Origin: a candidate division WOR-3 bacterium
GTDB taxonomy: Bacteria; Hydrothermota; Tepidihabitantia; Tepidihabitantales; Tepidihabitantaceae
Direction of reading: 5' to 3'
Length of the DNA: 33,542 nucleotides
NCBI GenBank assembly: GCA_016867815.1
Contig: VGIR01000029.1
Location: 1-33,542, forward strand
In this document: piece by piece, positions 18,463 through 24,499 of the stretch
Layout: every line of letters starts with the position of its first letter
Numbering within the stretch: the first letter of the stretch is position 1
Program-made: the position numbers and the translations under genes
Notes under the pieces: generated by a model
Database searches by the model: none
Seen by the model: only the letters and a program-made list of their open reading frames with translations
Told to the model about the DNA's origin: nothing

Positions 18463-19317
18463 CTACTTCGGCTCTGGCTCGGCTTTGGCGAGGTAGGTCG
18501 TTGCGGTCAGGCGGGCGAGGCGGCGGACGCGGGCGATGTAGTTCTGGCGCTCGGATACGCTGATAGCGCCGCGCGCCTCCAGCAGGTTGAAGAAGTGCGA
18601 GCACTTGATGACATGGTCGTAGCCCGGATAGACCAGCCCGAGCTTGAGCAGGCGCTGGGCCTCGGACTCGAACCGGTCGAACATCTCACGGTACAAGGCG
18701 ACGTCGGCTTCCTCGAAATTGAACCTGGAGAATTCCTCTTCGTTCTGGCGGTAGACATCGCCCCAGGTCAGGCTGTCGTTCCACTTCACGTCGAAGATCG
18801 AGTTCGTGTTCTGCACGAACATGGCGATGCGCTCAAGTCCGTACGTGAGTTCGACCGGGATGACCTTCAAGTCAATCGAGCCGCACTGCTGGAAGTAGGT
18901 GAACTGGCTGATCTCGATGCCGTTCAGTTCGACCTGCCAGCCGAGTCCCCACGCGCCGAGGGTCGGCGATTCCCAGTCATCCTCGGTGAACCGGATGTCG
19001 TTCTTCTTCAGGTCGATGCCGATGGCCTCAAGGCTCTTTAGGTACAAATCCTGGATGTCGGCGGGCGCGGGCTTGAGAACTGCCTGCAGTTGCCAGAACT
19101 GCTGGACCCGCAGCGGGTTCTGGGCATAGCGGCCGTCGCGCGGCCGCTTGGATGGCTCGATGTAGACGACGTTCCATGGTCTGGAGTCGAGCACGCGGAT
19201 GAAGGTCGCGGGGTTGAAGGTACCGGCGCCGACCTCGGAGTTGTAAGGGGAGAGCACCGCGCAACCACGCTCGGCCCAGTACTGCTGAAGGCGGAGGATG
19301 ATGTCCTGGAAGTGCAT
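18463..19317 (-). CDS. glyQ: glycyl-tRNA synthetase alpha subunit
   Basis: A 284-residue class II aminoacyl-tRNA synthetase alpha chain of normal length. It forms the alpha2beta2 enzyme that charges tRNA-Gly. Hallmarks are the N-terminal FQDIILRLQQYWAERGC, the YNSEVGAGTFNPATF segment, YIEPSKRPRDGRYAQNP, the active-site stretch WESPTLGAWGLGWQVELNGIEISQFTYFQQ, and the conserved ELTYGLERIAMF. The ATG at 19317 matches the usual family start, though no Shine-Dalgarno sequence precedes it. The upstream DNA is decamer repeats (19331-19437). The beta subunit glyS, usually adjacent, is not in this window on either side; downstream is an intergenic gap and the TPR gene. Likely co-transcribed from the promoter at 20456-20483 with the HD and GxxExxY genes. 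Confidence 0.96.
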   Translation of the reverse strand: MHFQDIILRLQQYWAERGCAVLSPYNSEVGAGTFNPATFIRVLDSRPWNVVYIEPSKRPRDGRYAQNPLRVQQFWQLQAVLKPAPADIQDLYLKSLEAIGIDLKKNDIRFTEDDWESPTLGAWGLGWQVELNGIEISQFTYFQQCGSIDLKVIPVELTYGLERIAMFVQNTNSIFDVKWNDSLTWGDVYRQNEEEFSRFNFEEADVALYREMFDRFESEAQRLLKLGLVYPGYDHVIKCSHFFNLLEARGAISVSERQNYIARVRRLARLTATTYLAKAEPEPK

Positions 19318-19330
19318 CAGGATTCCCGAA

Positions 19331-19437
19331 GAACAACCGCCGATGCACGCCGACTAGCGCCGATGGGCGTCTTGGATTCGGGACCATATCTCCGGGAACA
19401 AACCGCCGATGGACGCCGATTAACGCCGATGGGAATA
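19331..19437. repeat. two copies of a decamer tract (aaccgccgatg type)
   Basis: Copies at 19331-19370 and 19396-19436 each read gaacaa(a)ccgccgatg then NACGCCGANTA and CGCCGATGGG, with a 10-nt internal period. On this strand they point into the GxxExxY gene; an inverted tract lies over that gene's start (19862-19892). Confidence 0.75.
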
Positions 19438-19492
19438 CGGGGAAGTGACCCGTAGCTACGTCTACCTGCGCTAATCAGCGGCACCATCGTTT

Positions 19493-19894
19493 CTAGAAGT
19501 CCCTCACAACGCGTTTGACGTCCAACTTCGGCTTCCCGAAGTTCAGGAGCAAGCAGACTGACAGACCAGTAGCCTTCAGGTAGTTCATACACTGCGCCAC
19601 GTGTACGTCATCCAGTGTCTTCACAGCCTTTAACTCGACAATCACCTTTCCCTCGACCAGCAGGTCGGCCGCATAATCACCGACCACAGTCCCGTCGTAG
19701 TGGACCGTAATGCTCTGCTGCTGGCCTGCCTTGAGTCCTGCCTTCCGCAGTTCGAGCGCCAGTGCATTCTCGTAGACTTTCTCAAGGAAACCGCTGCCGA
19801 GAGTGTTGCTGACCTTGAACCCGCACGAGATGATTTCCTTTGTGATGCGATCGAGTTCGATACGGCGTTCATCTGCGTTCATCGGCGGTTGCAC
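19493..19894 (-). CDS. GxxExxY family protein (PD-(D/E)XK nuclease superfamily)
   Basis: A 133-residue GxxExxY protein. The naming motif is GFLEKVY at 35-41, and the nuclease-like core is D77 in ADLLVEGKVIVELKA with E87 and K89, the D...ExK pattern. Biological role is unproven; the family is patchily distributed and often found next to repeats in environmental genomes. It ends SVCLLLNFGKPKLDVKRVV. The GTG at 19894 immediately follows the TGA of the HD gene (TGAGTG); an ATG four codons later is equally plausible. The first codons (QPPMNADERR) are themselves encoded by a decamer repeat tract whose inverted relatives lie beyond the gene's 3' end, so the gene is bracketed by inverted repeats. Inserted between HD and glyQ genes. 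Confidence 0.85.
   Translation of the reverse strand: MQPPMNADERRIELDRITKEIISCGFKVSNTLGSGFLEKVYENALALELRKAGLKAGQQQSITVHYDGTVVGDYAADLLVEGKVIVELKAVKTLDDVHVAQCMNYLKATGLSVCLLLNFGKPKLDVKRVVRDF
19862..19892. repeat. decamer tract over GxxExxY start
   Basis: Three 10-nt units, cggcgttcat, ctgcgttcat, cggcggttgc. Its reverse complement begins aaccgccgatg like the tracts at 19331-19437, so the two sides are in inverted orientation. Confidence 0.7.
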
Positions 19895-20440
19895 TCAGAG
19901 TCCGAGGTCTGCGGCTATGCCCTGCATCGCGGCGACACAGATGGTGGTGAATTCCTCGAGCGAGAGTCCGAGCGCGGAGCAGGTGGCAATCTGCTCACGG
20001 TTGGCCCCAGCCGCGAACTTCTTTTCCTTGTACCGGCGGAGGATAAACTCGGCGTCAACACTCGCAATCTTCCTGGTCGGGTGCATCAGGGTGGCGGCCA
20101 CGATGAGTCCGGTAGTCGGGTCGGAGGCGTAGAGGGCGCGGTCGAGTTTCGTCTGGGTGTCGGTGCCGGTGACGTGGCAGAGCACGGCGTGGACGATGTC
20201 CGGCTCGACGCCTTTCCCCGTCAGGATCTCCGCCCCGACGTGGCCGTGCTTCGCGGTGTCGTCCTTGGTCCGGTCGTAGTCGACGTCATGGAGCAGGCCG
20301 GCAAGACCCCACTTTTCCTCGTCCTCGCCGAGCTTGCGGGCGAGGCCGCGCAGGCACGCCTCGGTGGCAAGCATGTGCTTCAGCAGATTCCGGTTCGTGA
20401 CCATCGACGTCACAAGCTCGTAGGCCTCAGTTCGTGTCAT
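19895..20440 (-). CDS. HD-domain (HDIG-type) metal-dependent phosphohydrolase
   Basis: A 181-residue cytoplasmic HD-superfamily protein. Putative metal ligands are H22 (LLKHMLATE), H51-D52 in GLLHDVDYDRT, H65/H67 in KHGHVGA, and D107 in ALYASDPTTG. This arrangement, with the trailing LIVAATLMHPTRKIAS segment, is common in small stand-alone HDIG hydrolases of unknown substrate. ATG start with GGAG 6 nt upstream. A consensus promoter (TTGACA-N16-TATAAT) ends about 15 nt before the start, so the transcript leader is very short but contains the ribosome site. First gene of the likely HD-GxxExxY-glyQ transcript. Confidence 0.85.
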   Translation of the reverse strand: MTRTEAYELVTSMVTNRNLLKHMLATEACLRGLARKLGEDEEKWGLAGLLHDVDYDRTKDDTAKHGHVGAEILTGKGVEPDIVHAVLCHVTGTDTQTKLDRALYASDPTTGLIVAATLMHPTRKIASVDAEFILRRYKEKKFAAGANREQIATCSALGLSLEEFTTICVAAMQGIAADLGL

Positions 20441-20455
20441 CGTTTCTCCAGCGGC

Positions 20456-20483
20456 ATTATAGAAGAGGCCGCCCCGGTGTCAA
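20456..20483 (-). promoter_or_regulatory. consensus sigma70 promoter for HD-GxxExxY-glyQ
   Basis: Minus strand TTGACA (20483-20478), 16-nt spacer, TATAAT (20461-20456). The -35 overlaps the surE stop codon. Confidence 0.75.
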
Positions 20484-21241
20484 AGCAGGGCCAGTTGTCC
20501 GAACTTCGGTTGGAGCCGTTCGATTTCGGTGTGGTGCGTCATGTCGAGGTGGAGCGGCGTCACCGAGATGTAGCCTGAGTAGACCGCCTCGAAGTCCGTG
20601 CCTTCGGTACCCTCGAATGCCAGCTCGCCGTCGATGGTCCAGGAGACCCCGCCGTCAGGCAGCCTGCCTCTTATCGCCATGTCGCGGTAGATACGCCGGC
20701 CCAGGCGTGTGACCTTGATACCCTTGATTTTCCCATCCGGGATGTTGACGTTCAGCAGGGTTTTTGGTGGCAGGACGCCGTCCAGCAGCAGCGGCACGAG
20801 CCGGCGGATGAAACGGATGGCAACAGCACGGTTCTCGCCGGACTTGAGGTAGGAGACCGCAACCGATGGCATGCCGAGCATCGTGCCCTCGATGGCTGCA
20901 GCGACCGTTCCGGAGTAGAGCACATCATCCCCGAGGTTCGGGCTGTCGTTGATGCCGGAGAGCACGAGGTCGATGGTGCGCTTGAGGATGCCATGGTGCG
21001 AAACAAGAACGCAGTCGGTCGGAGTACCGTGCACTGCGAGCCACCGGGGACGGAGGCGCCAGACGCGGATCGGCTTGCGCAGCGTGAACGAGTGGCTGGC
21101 GGCGGATTGGTTGACGGCAGGCGCCACAACCCATGCCCGGCCCAGCCCCTTGATGCCGTCGTGGAGGTCCTTGATACCTTGCGCCTCGACGCCGTCGTCG
21201 TTGGTCACGAGAATCAGAGGTTTCGTGCGGGGCTTGAGCAT
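20480..21241 (-). CDS. surE: 5'/3'-nucleotidase SurE
   Basis: A 253-residue SurE nucleotidase, which removes phosphate from nucleoside monophosphates using a divalent metal. Metal ligands are recognisable: D15-D16 in ILVTNDDGVEA, S46 in PAVNQSAASHS, N98 in LVLSGINDSPNLGDDV. The YSGTVAAAIEGTMLG motif and GTPTDC are also typical. An in-frame TTG 16 codons earlier would extend it, but I prefer the ATG at 21241: the family begins just before the NDDG strand, and a promoter -10 box sits 5 nt before this ATG, giving a leaderless mRNA. No Shine-Dalgarno sequence is present. Confidence 0.93.
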   Translation of the reverse strand: MLKPRTKPLILVTNDDGVEAQGIKDLHDGIKGLGRAWVVAPAVNQSAASHSFTLRKPIRVWRLRPRWLAVHGTPTDCVLVSHHGILKRTIDLVLSGINDSPNLGDDVLYSGTVAAAIEGTMLGMPSVAVSYLKSGENRAVAIRFIRRLVPLLLDGVLPPKTLLNVNIPDGKIKGIKVTRLGRRIYRDMAIRGRLPDGGVSWTIDGELAFEGTEGTDFEAVYSGYISVTPLHLDMTHHTEIERLQPKFGQLALL

Positions 21242-21246
21242 GGCCA

Positions 21247-21274
21247 AGTATACACGCGAAAGCGCGAAGGACAA
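21247..21274 (-). promoter_or_regulatory. surE promoter, leaderless arrangement
   Basis: Minus strand TTGTCC (21274-21269), 16-nt spacer, TATACT (21252-21247), five bases, then ATG. Confidence 0.55.
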
Positions 21275-21397
21275 TGCAGTGAGGAACAAGCAAGTGGGGG
21301 GGAAGTAGTCGATCTAGACTCCAGGCTTTCTGCCCTGCTTTGTTCCTGGCTTTGTCACTTTGTACCTGGCCATGCGCTGGGCTGCGCTGGGCTGGGT

Positions 21398-21425
21398 TTG
21401 ACAGTCCGGGCCACATGGATAGAAT
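21398..21425 (+). promoter_or_regulatory. tRNA-Met promoter
   Basis: TTGACA (21398-21403), 16-nt spacer, TAGAAT (21420-21425); the tRNA begins 10 nt later. Confidence 0.75.
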
Positions 21426-21434
21426 CACCGTCCC

Positions 21435-21507
21435 GCCGGCTTAGCTCAGTTGGTAGAGCAATGGAATCATAATCCATGTGTCGGGGGTTCGACTCCCTCA
21501 GCCGGCA
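21435..21507 (+). tRNA. tRNA-Met (anticodon CAT)
   Basis: A 73-nt cloverleaf. Acceptor GCCGGCT pairs with AGCCGGC, discriminator A, CCA not encoded. D-arm GCTC/GAGC, anticodon stem ATGGA/TCCAT with loop ATCATAA (anticodon CAT), T-arm GGGGG-TTCGACT-CCCTC. The first base pair is normal and the anticodon stem lacks the three G:C pairs of initiators, so it is elongator Met, or tRNA-Ile2 if lysidine-modified. Confidence 0.93.
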
Positions 21508-21512
21508 TCTGC

Positions 21513-21551
21513 GAACGAACGCCGAACGCCGAAGTTCGAATCCCGAACTGA
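21513..21551. repeat. heptamer tract (gaacgcc type)
   Basis: Five 7-nt units, gaacgcc, gaacgcc, gaagttc, gaatccc, gaactga, directly after the tRNA. The same family occurs inside the membrane-protein gene at 25271-25312. Confidence 0.75.
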
Positions 21552-21612
21552 GGACGTCGGCAAATGCGTCGAAGATGGCATTACTGCTGATTCTCGAAAC
21601 GGATTGCACACG

Positions 21613-21639
21613 GCGGGGCCGACGGCCCCGCTTTCTTTT
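21613..21639 (+). terminator. intrinsic terminator after tRNA-Met
   Basis: GCGGGGCC-GAC-GGCCCCGC stem followed by TTTCTTTT, 14 nt before the ilvE start. It may end the tRNA transcript or attenuate read-through into ilvE. Confidence 0.8.
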
Positions 21640-21653
21640 AAGCGGGAGGCAAC

Positions 21654-22583
21654 ATGGGTCTTGAGGAAACGAAGTCCAAGTACGTCTGGATAAACGGCAA
21701 GTATGTGCCGTGGGCGGACGCAAACATACACATCTGCTCGCACGTCATTCACTACGGCTCGGGCGTGTTCGAGGGCATCCGCTGCTACAAGACGCCCAAG
21801 GGACCGGCGATCTTCCGGCAGAAGGAGCACACCGACCGGTTGTTCAACTCCGCCAAGATATACCGGATGGACGTCCCCTTCACCAAGGAACAGGTGAATG
21901 CGGCGATGGTGGAACTGATACAGAAGAACGGGCTTGAAGAATGCTACGTCCGGCCGATTGTCTACCGCGGCTACAAGGAGCTGGGCGTCAATCCCTTCAC
22001 CTGCCCGGTCGATATTGCGCTCATCACCTGGTACTGGGGCAAGTACCTCGGGCCAGAGGCGCTCGAGCAGGGCGTGGACGTGATGGTCTCGTCGTGGAAC
22101 CGGATGGCGCCGAACACCTTCCCGGCGATGTCGAAGACGTGCGCCAACTACATGAACTCGCAGCTCATCAAGATGGAAGCCATCAAGTACGGATTCGTCG
22201 AGGGCATCGCGCTCGACGTCAACGGCTTCCTCTCCGAGGGCTCGGGCGAGAACCTGTTCATCATCAAGGACGGGGTCATCTACACGCCGCCGCTCCACGC
22301 CACGATCCTGCCCGGTATAACCCGCGCCACGGTCATCACCCTGGCTCGGGACCTCGGTTTCGAATTGAAGGAGACAATGATGCTGCGCGAGTTCCTGTAC
22401 ATCGCCGACGAGGTCTTCTTCACCGGCAGCGCGGCCGAGGTCACGCCCATCCGTTCAGTCGACAAGATCACCATCGGCGCGGGCAAGTGCGGGCCGATCA
22501 CCAAGCAGCTCCAACAGGCCTTCTTCGCTGTCATCGACGGCAAGAGCCCGGACAAGTACAACTGGCTGACGTTTGTCCGGTAA
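21654..22583 (+). CDS. ilvE: branched-chain amino acid aminotransferase
   Basis: A 309-residue class IV PLP aminotransferase, catalysing the last step of Ile/Val/Leu synthesis (2-keto acid plus glutamate). The N-terminal WINGKYVPWADANIHICSHVIHYGSGVFEGIRCY is classical. The PLP lysine is K161 in AMSKTCANYMNS. The cofactor-phosphate region is FLSEGSGENLFI and FTGSAAEVTPI. Length is normal. ATG with GGGAGG 4 nt upstream, just after a terminator hairpin. The C-terminal DKYNWLTFVR is followed at once by a repeat tract and rpiB, probably in the same transcript. Confidence 0.95.
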   Translation: MGLEETKSKYVWINGKYVPWADANIHICSHVIHYGSGVFEGIRCYKTPKGPAIFRQKEHTDRLFNSAKIYRMDVPFTKEQVNAAMVELIQKNGLEECYVRPIVYRGYKELGVNPFTCPVDIALITWYWGKYLGPEALEQGVDVMVSSWNRMAPNTFPAMSKTCANYMNSQLIKMEAIKYGFVEGIALDVNGFLSEGSGENLFIIKDGVIYTPPLHATILPGITRATVITLARDLGFELKETMMLREFLYIADEVFFTGSAAEVTPIRSVDKITIGAGKCGPITKQLQQAFFAVIDGKSPDKYNWLTFVR

Positions 22584-22641
22584 GGATGAATCAGGAAAGG
22601 ATGAAAACGGAAATCGGCTGTGTTCATCCTTCATCCTTCAG
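22583..22641. repeat. inverted pair of heptamer tracts between ilvE and rpiB
   Basis: Left arm is two aaggatga-type units (22583-22606); right arm is ttcatcc-ttcatcc (22623-22638). The arms are complementary and could form a hairpin just before the rpiB start. Confidence 0.6.
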
Positions 22642-22653
22642 CCCTTTCCGGCA

Positions 22654-23088
22654 GTGAAGGTCGCGCTCGGCGCGGACCACCGCGGGTTCGCGCTCAAAGA
22701 GGAACTCAAGCGCTGGTTGACCGCCCGGGGTCACACCGTGGTCGATTGCGGGCCCGATAGTGTGGATCGAGTCGACTACCCCGACTACGCCTTCAAGGTT
22801 GCCGGTGCCGTTGCCCGGGATCGGGCCGACCGCGGTGTCCTGATATGTTCGACGGGCATCGGCATGTGCATCGCCGCGAACAAGGTGCGGGGGGTGCGGG
22901 CGGCACTGGCAGACAGCGTCCGGCTGGCCCGCCTCTCACGCGAACACAACGACTCGAACGTGCTCTGCCTCGGGGCGGATGTCGTCACCGGCGTGCAGGC
23001 CCGGCGGATTGTCGGAGTGTGGCTTGGGGCCGAATTCGCGGGCGGCCGGCACTCGCTGCGCCTGGACAAAATCGCGCGCTACCGCTGA
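22654..23088 (+). CDS. rpiB: ribose-5-phosphate isomerase B-type
   Basis: A 144-residue RpiB/LacA-family sugar-phosphate isomerase, interconverting ribose-5-P and ribulose-5-P in the pentose phosphate pathway. Typical start VALGADHRGFALKEELK, catalytic C65 in VLICSTGIGMCIAANKVRG, and SREHNDSNVLCLG (H98, N99). I start at GTG 22654 because the family begins with this strand. An in-frame TTG at 22573 would add 27 residues encoded by the inverted heptamer tracts and overlap ilvE, which is unlikely. No Shine-Dalgarno sequence is visible before the GTG. Confidence 0.9.
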   Translation: MKVALGADHRGFALKEELKRWLTARGHTVVDCGPDSVDRVDYPDYAFKVAGAVARDRADRGVLICSTGIGMCIAANKVRGVRAALADSVRLARLSREHNDSNVLCLGADVVTGVQARRIVGVWLGAEFAGGRHSLRLDKIARYR

Positions 23089-23106
23089 ACTTTTCTACTT
23101 AAACAA

Positions 23107-23135
23107 GCGCCCGGCCATCGGCCGGGCGCAGTTTT
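23107..23135 (+). terminator. bidirectional intrinsic terminator
   Basis: Perfect 10-bp stem GCGCCCGGCC-ATC-GGCCGGGCGC followed by AGTTTT on the plus strand and TTGTTT on the minus strand. It lies between the convergent rpiB and Wza-like genes. Confidence 0.8.
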
Positions 23136-23146
23136 GAGGGGCGGGG

Positions 23147-24463
23147 TCATTGGCCGGTTGGGTTCTTCCACTTGATTATGTCGACCACGATTGCCGCAAC
23201 CGGGACCACGGCGGCCATCACGAGTGCGTAGTCCTGCCACCACCTCAATCCCACTCGCGGCACCAGAACGACGTCTCCCGGTTCCGCGACCGGGTTGCTC
23301 CGTCCGGATATGCGCCGGCCGGAGCGGAGCACCGACATGGATCGGAAGTTCGCATACATCGTCGGGCCGCCGGCCTGACCGACATAGTCACCGGCCCGCA
23401 GGCTCGGGTAGTAGGGGAACGGGCCCGGATTGGTTACCTCGCCCTCGACGTAGACCAGCGTGTCGAAGGCCGGCACGACGACAACGTCGAAGTTCGCCAT
23501 TTCTATGTTCCGGGCCGAGTCCTGCTCGAAGATGATACTGCGGAGGTCGATCGGTATCTTCTTGCGCGCGCCGCCACCACCTACAACCAGCCGATTGATG
23601 TAGCTGTTGGACATGTCCGCCCACGGGGTTATGCCGCCGGCCTTGGAAATCACCTCGGAAACCCGCATCCCTGCTGTCAACTCATAGATGCCTTCGCTCA
23701 CCCGCTCTCGCGTCGCATCCGGCGTCTCAACGGTGGGGGCGCGCAGGCGAGACTCACCCCGGCCGAAGACCGCCCCTCTCACCGTGCAGAGACCTTTCAC
23801 CTTGGGTATCTGGATGACGTCGCCCGACTGCACATACGGGTTGGCGTCCAGGTCGCCGCTCATCTCGAACCGCTCGATGTCGACGATGGAGTAGACTACG
23901 CCACCCCGGATAAGCTCGATGTTGGTCCGGGTGCCGAGCGGCGCGATGCCACCGGCCCGGGAAATGATCTGGGAGACGCGCTCGACCGGCAGGGCGTCAT
24001 AGGCGCCCGGAGTCAGGACCTCGCCGGTCACGAAGACGATACCGGACCGCAGGCCGATCAGGGTCAGCTTCACCCGGGCTGATTTGAAGAGCTTGCCCAT
24101 GGCGACGGTGAGCGTGTCCTGGGCCTCGGCCAGGGTCAGGCCTGACACCAGGATGACGTCGACCACGTCCTGTTCATCCCTGCCGATCGGGATGCTTATG
24201 TTCACCTTACCCTCGTAGGTGACCAGCGCTTCGTAGGAATAAGTGACGCTGCCCTGAACAGTAACCTGCAGCCGGTCACCCGGCGCCAGGTAGTACTTGT
24301 CGGAGATGATCGGACTCTCGACCCCGGGCAGCTTGAGGATCTGCGACGCTCCGAGACCGGTCGCGCTGGATGACGCTGAGCCGGTAGTCGTAGACGACTG
24401 GCCCTGCGCGCCCGCAATGGACGTCAGAAGGGCGAGATAGATCAGAAACAGGGGAGCTTTCAC
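23147..24463 (-). CDS. polysaccharide export (Wza/SLBB) protein
   Basis: A 438-residue envelope protein. Signal peptide MKAPLFLIYLALLTSIAGAQ; Ser/Thr-rich linker; Poly_export domain beginning DKYYLAPGDRLQVTVQGS (about 55-135); then SLBB-type segments, VFVTGEVLTPGAYDALPVERVSQIISRAGGI (about 143-173), GIYELTAGMRVSEVISKAGGITPW (about 260-283) and VYVEGEVTNPGPFPYYPSLRAGDYVGQAGG (about 345-375); and one C-terminal membrane helix (YALVMAAVVPVAAIVVDII). It probably forms the outer-membrane or periplasmic channel for exopolysaccharide, as Wza does, but no polysaccharide genes are nearby. The GTG start has no ribosome site; a promoter -10 box lies 6 nt upstream, implying a leaderless mRNA. Confidence 0.88.
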   Translation of the reverse strand: MKAPLFLIYLALLTSIAGAQGQSSTTTGSASSSATGLGASQILKLPGVESPIISDKYYLAPGDRLQVTVQGSVTYSYEALVTYEGKVNISIPIGRDEQDVVDVILVSGLTLAEAQDTLTVAMGKLFKSARVKLTLIGLRSGIVFVTGEVLTPGAYDALPVERVSQIISRAGGIAPLGTRTNIELIRGGVVYSIVDIERFEMSGDLDANPYVQSGDVIQIPKVKGLCTVRGAVFGRGESRLRAPTVETPDATRERVSEGIYELTAGMRVSEVISKAGGITPWADMSNSYINRLVVGGGGARKKIPIDLRSIIFEQDSARNIEMANFDVVVVPAFDTLVYVEGEVTNPGPFPYYPSLRAGDYVGQAGGPTMYANFRSMSVLRSGRRISGRSNPVAEPGDVVLVPRVGLRWWQDYALVMAAVVPVAAIVVDIIKWKNPTGQ

Positions 24464-24469
24464 CGGGCC

Positions 24470-24498
24470 ATTCTATGGGGCGGGTGGCCGGAAGTCAA
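24470..24498 (-). promoter_or_regulatory. promoter of the Wza-like gene, leaderless arrangement
   Basis: Minus strand TTGACT (24498-24493), 17-nt spacer, TAGAAT (24475-24470), six bases, then GTG. It overlaps the last codon of the upstream gene. Confidence 0.6.
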
Positions 24499-24499
24499 A

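Noticed and set aside
19331-19437. Possible CRISPR array
   Set aside because: Only two imperfect ~38-nt copies with internal 10-nt periodicity, a single ~25-nt gap and no cas genes.
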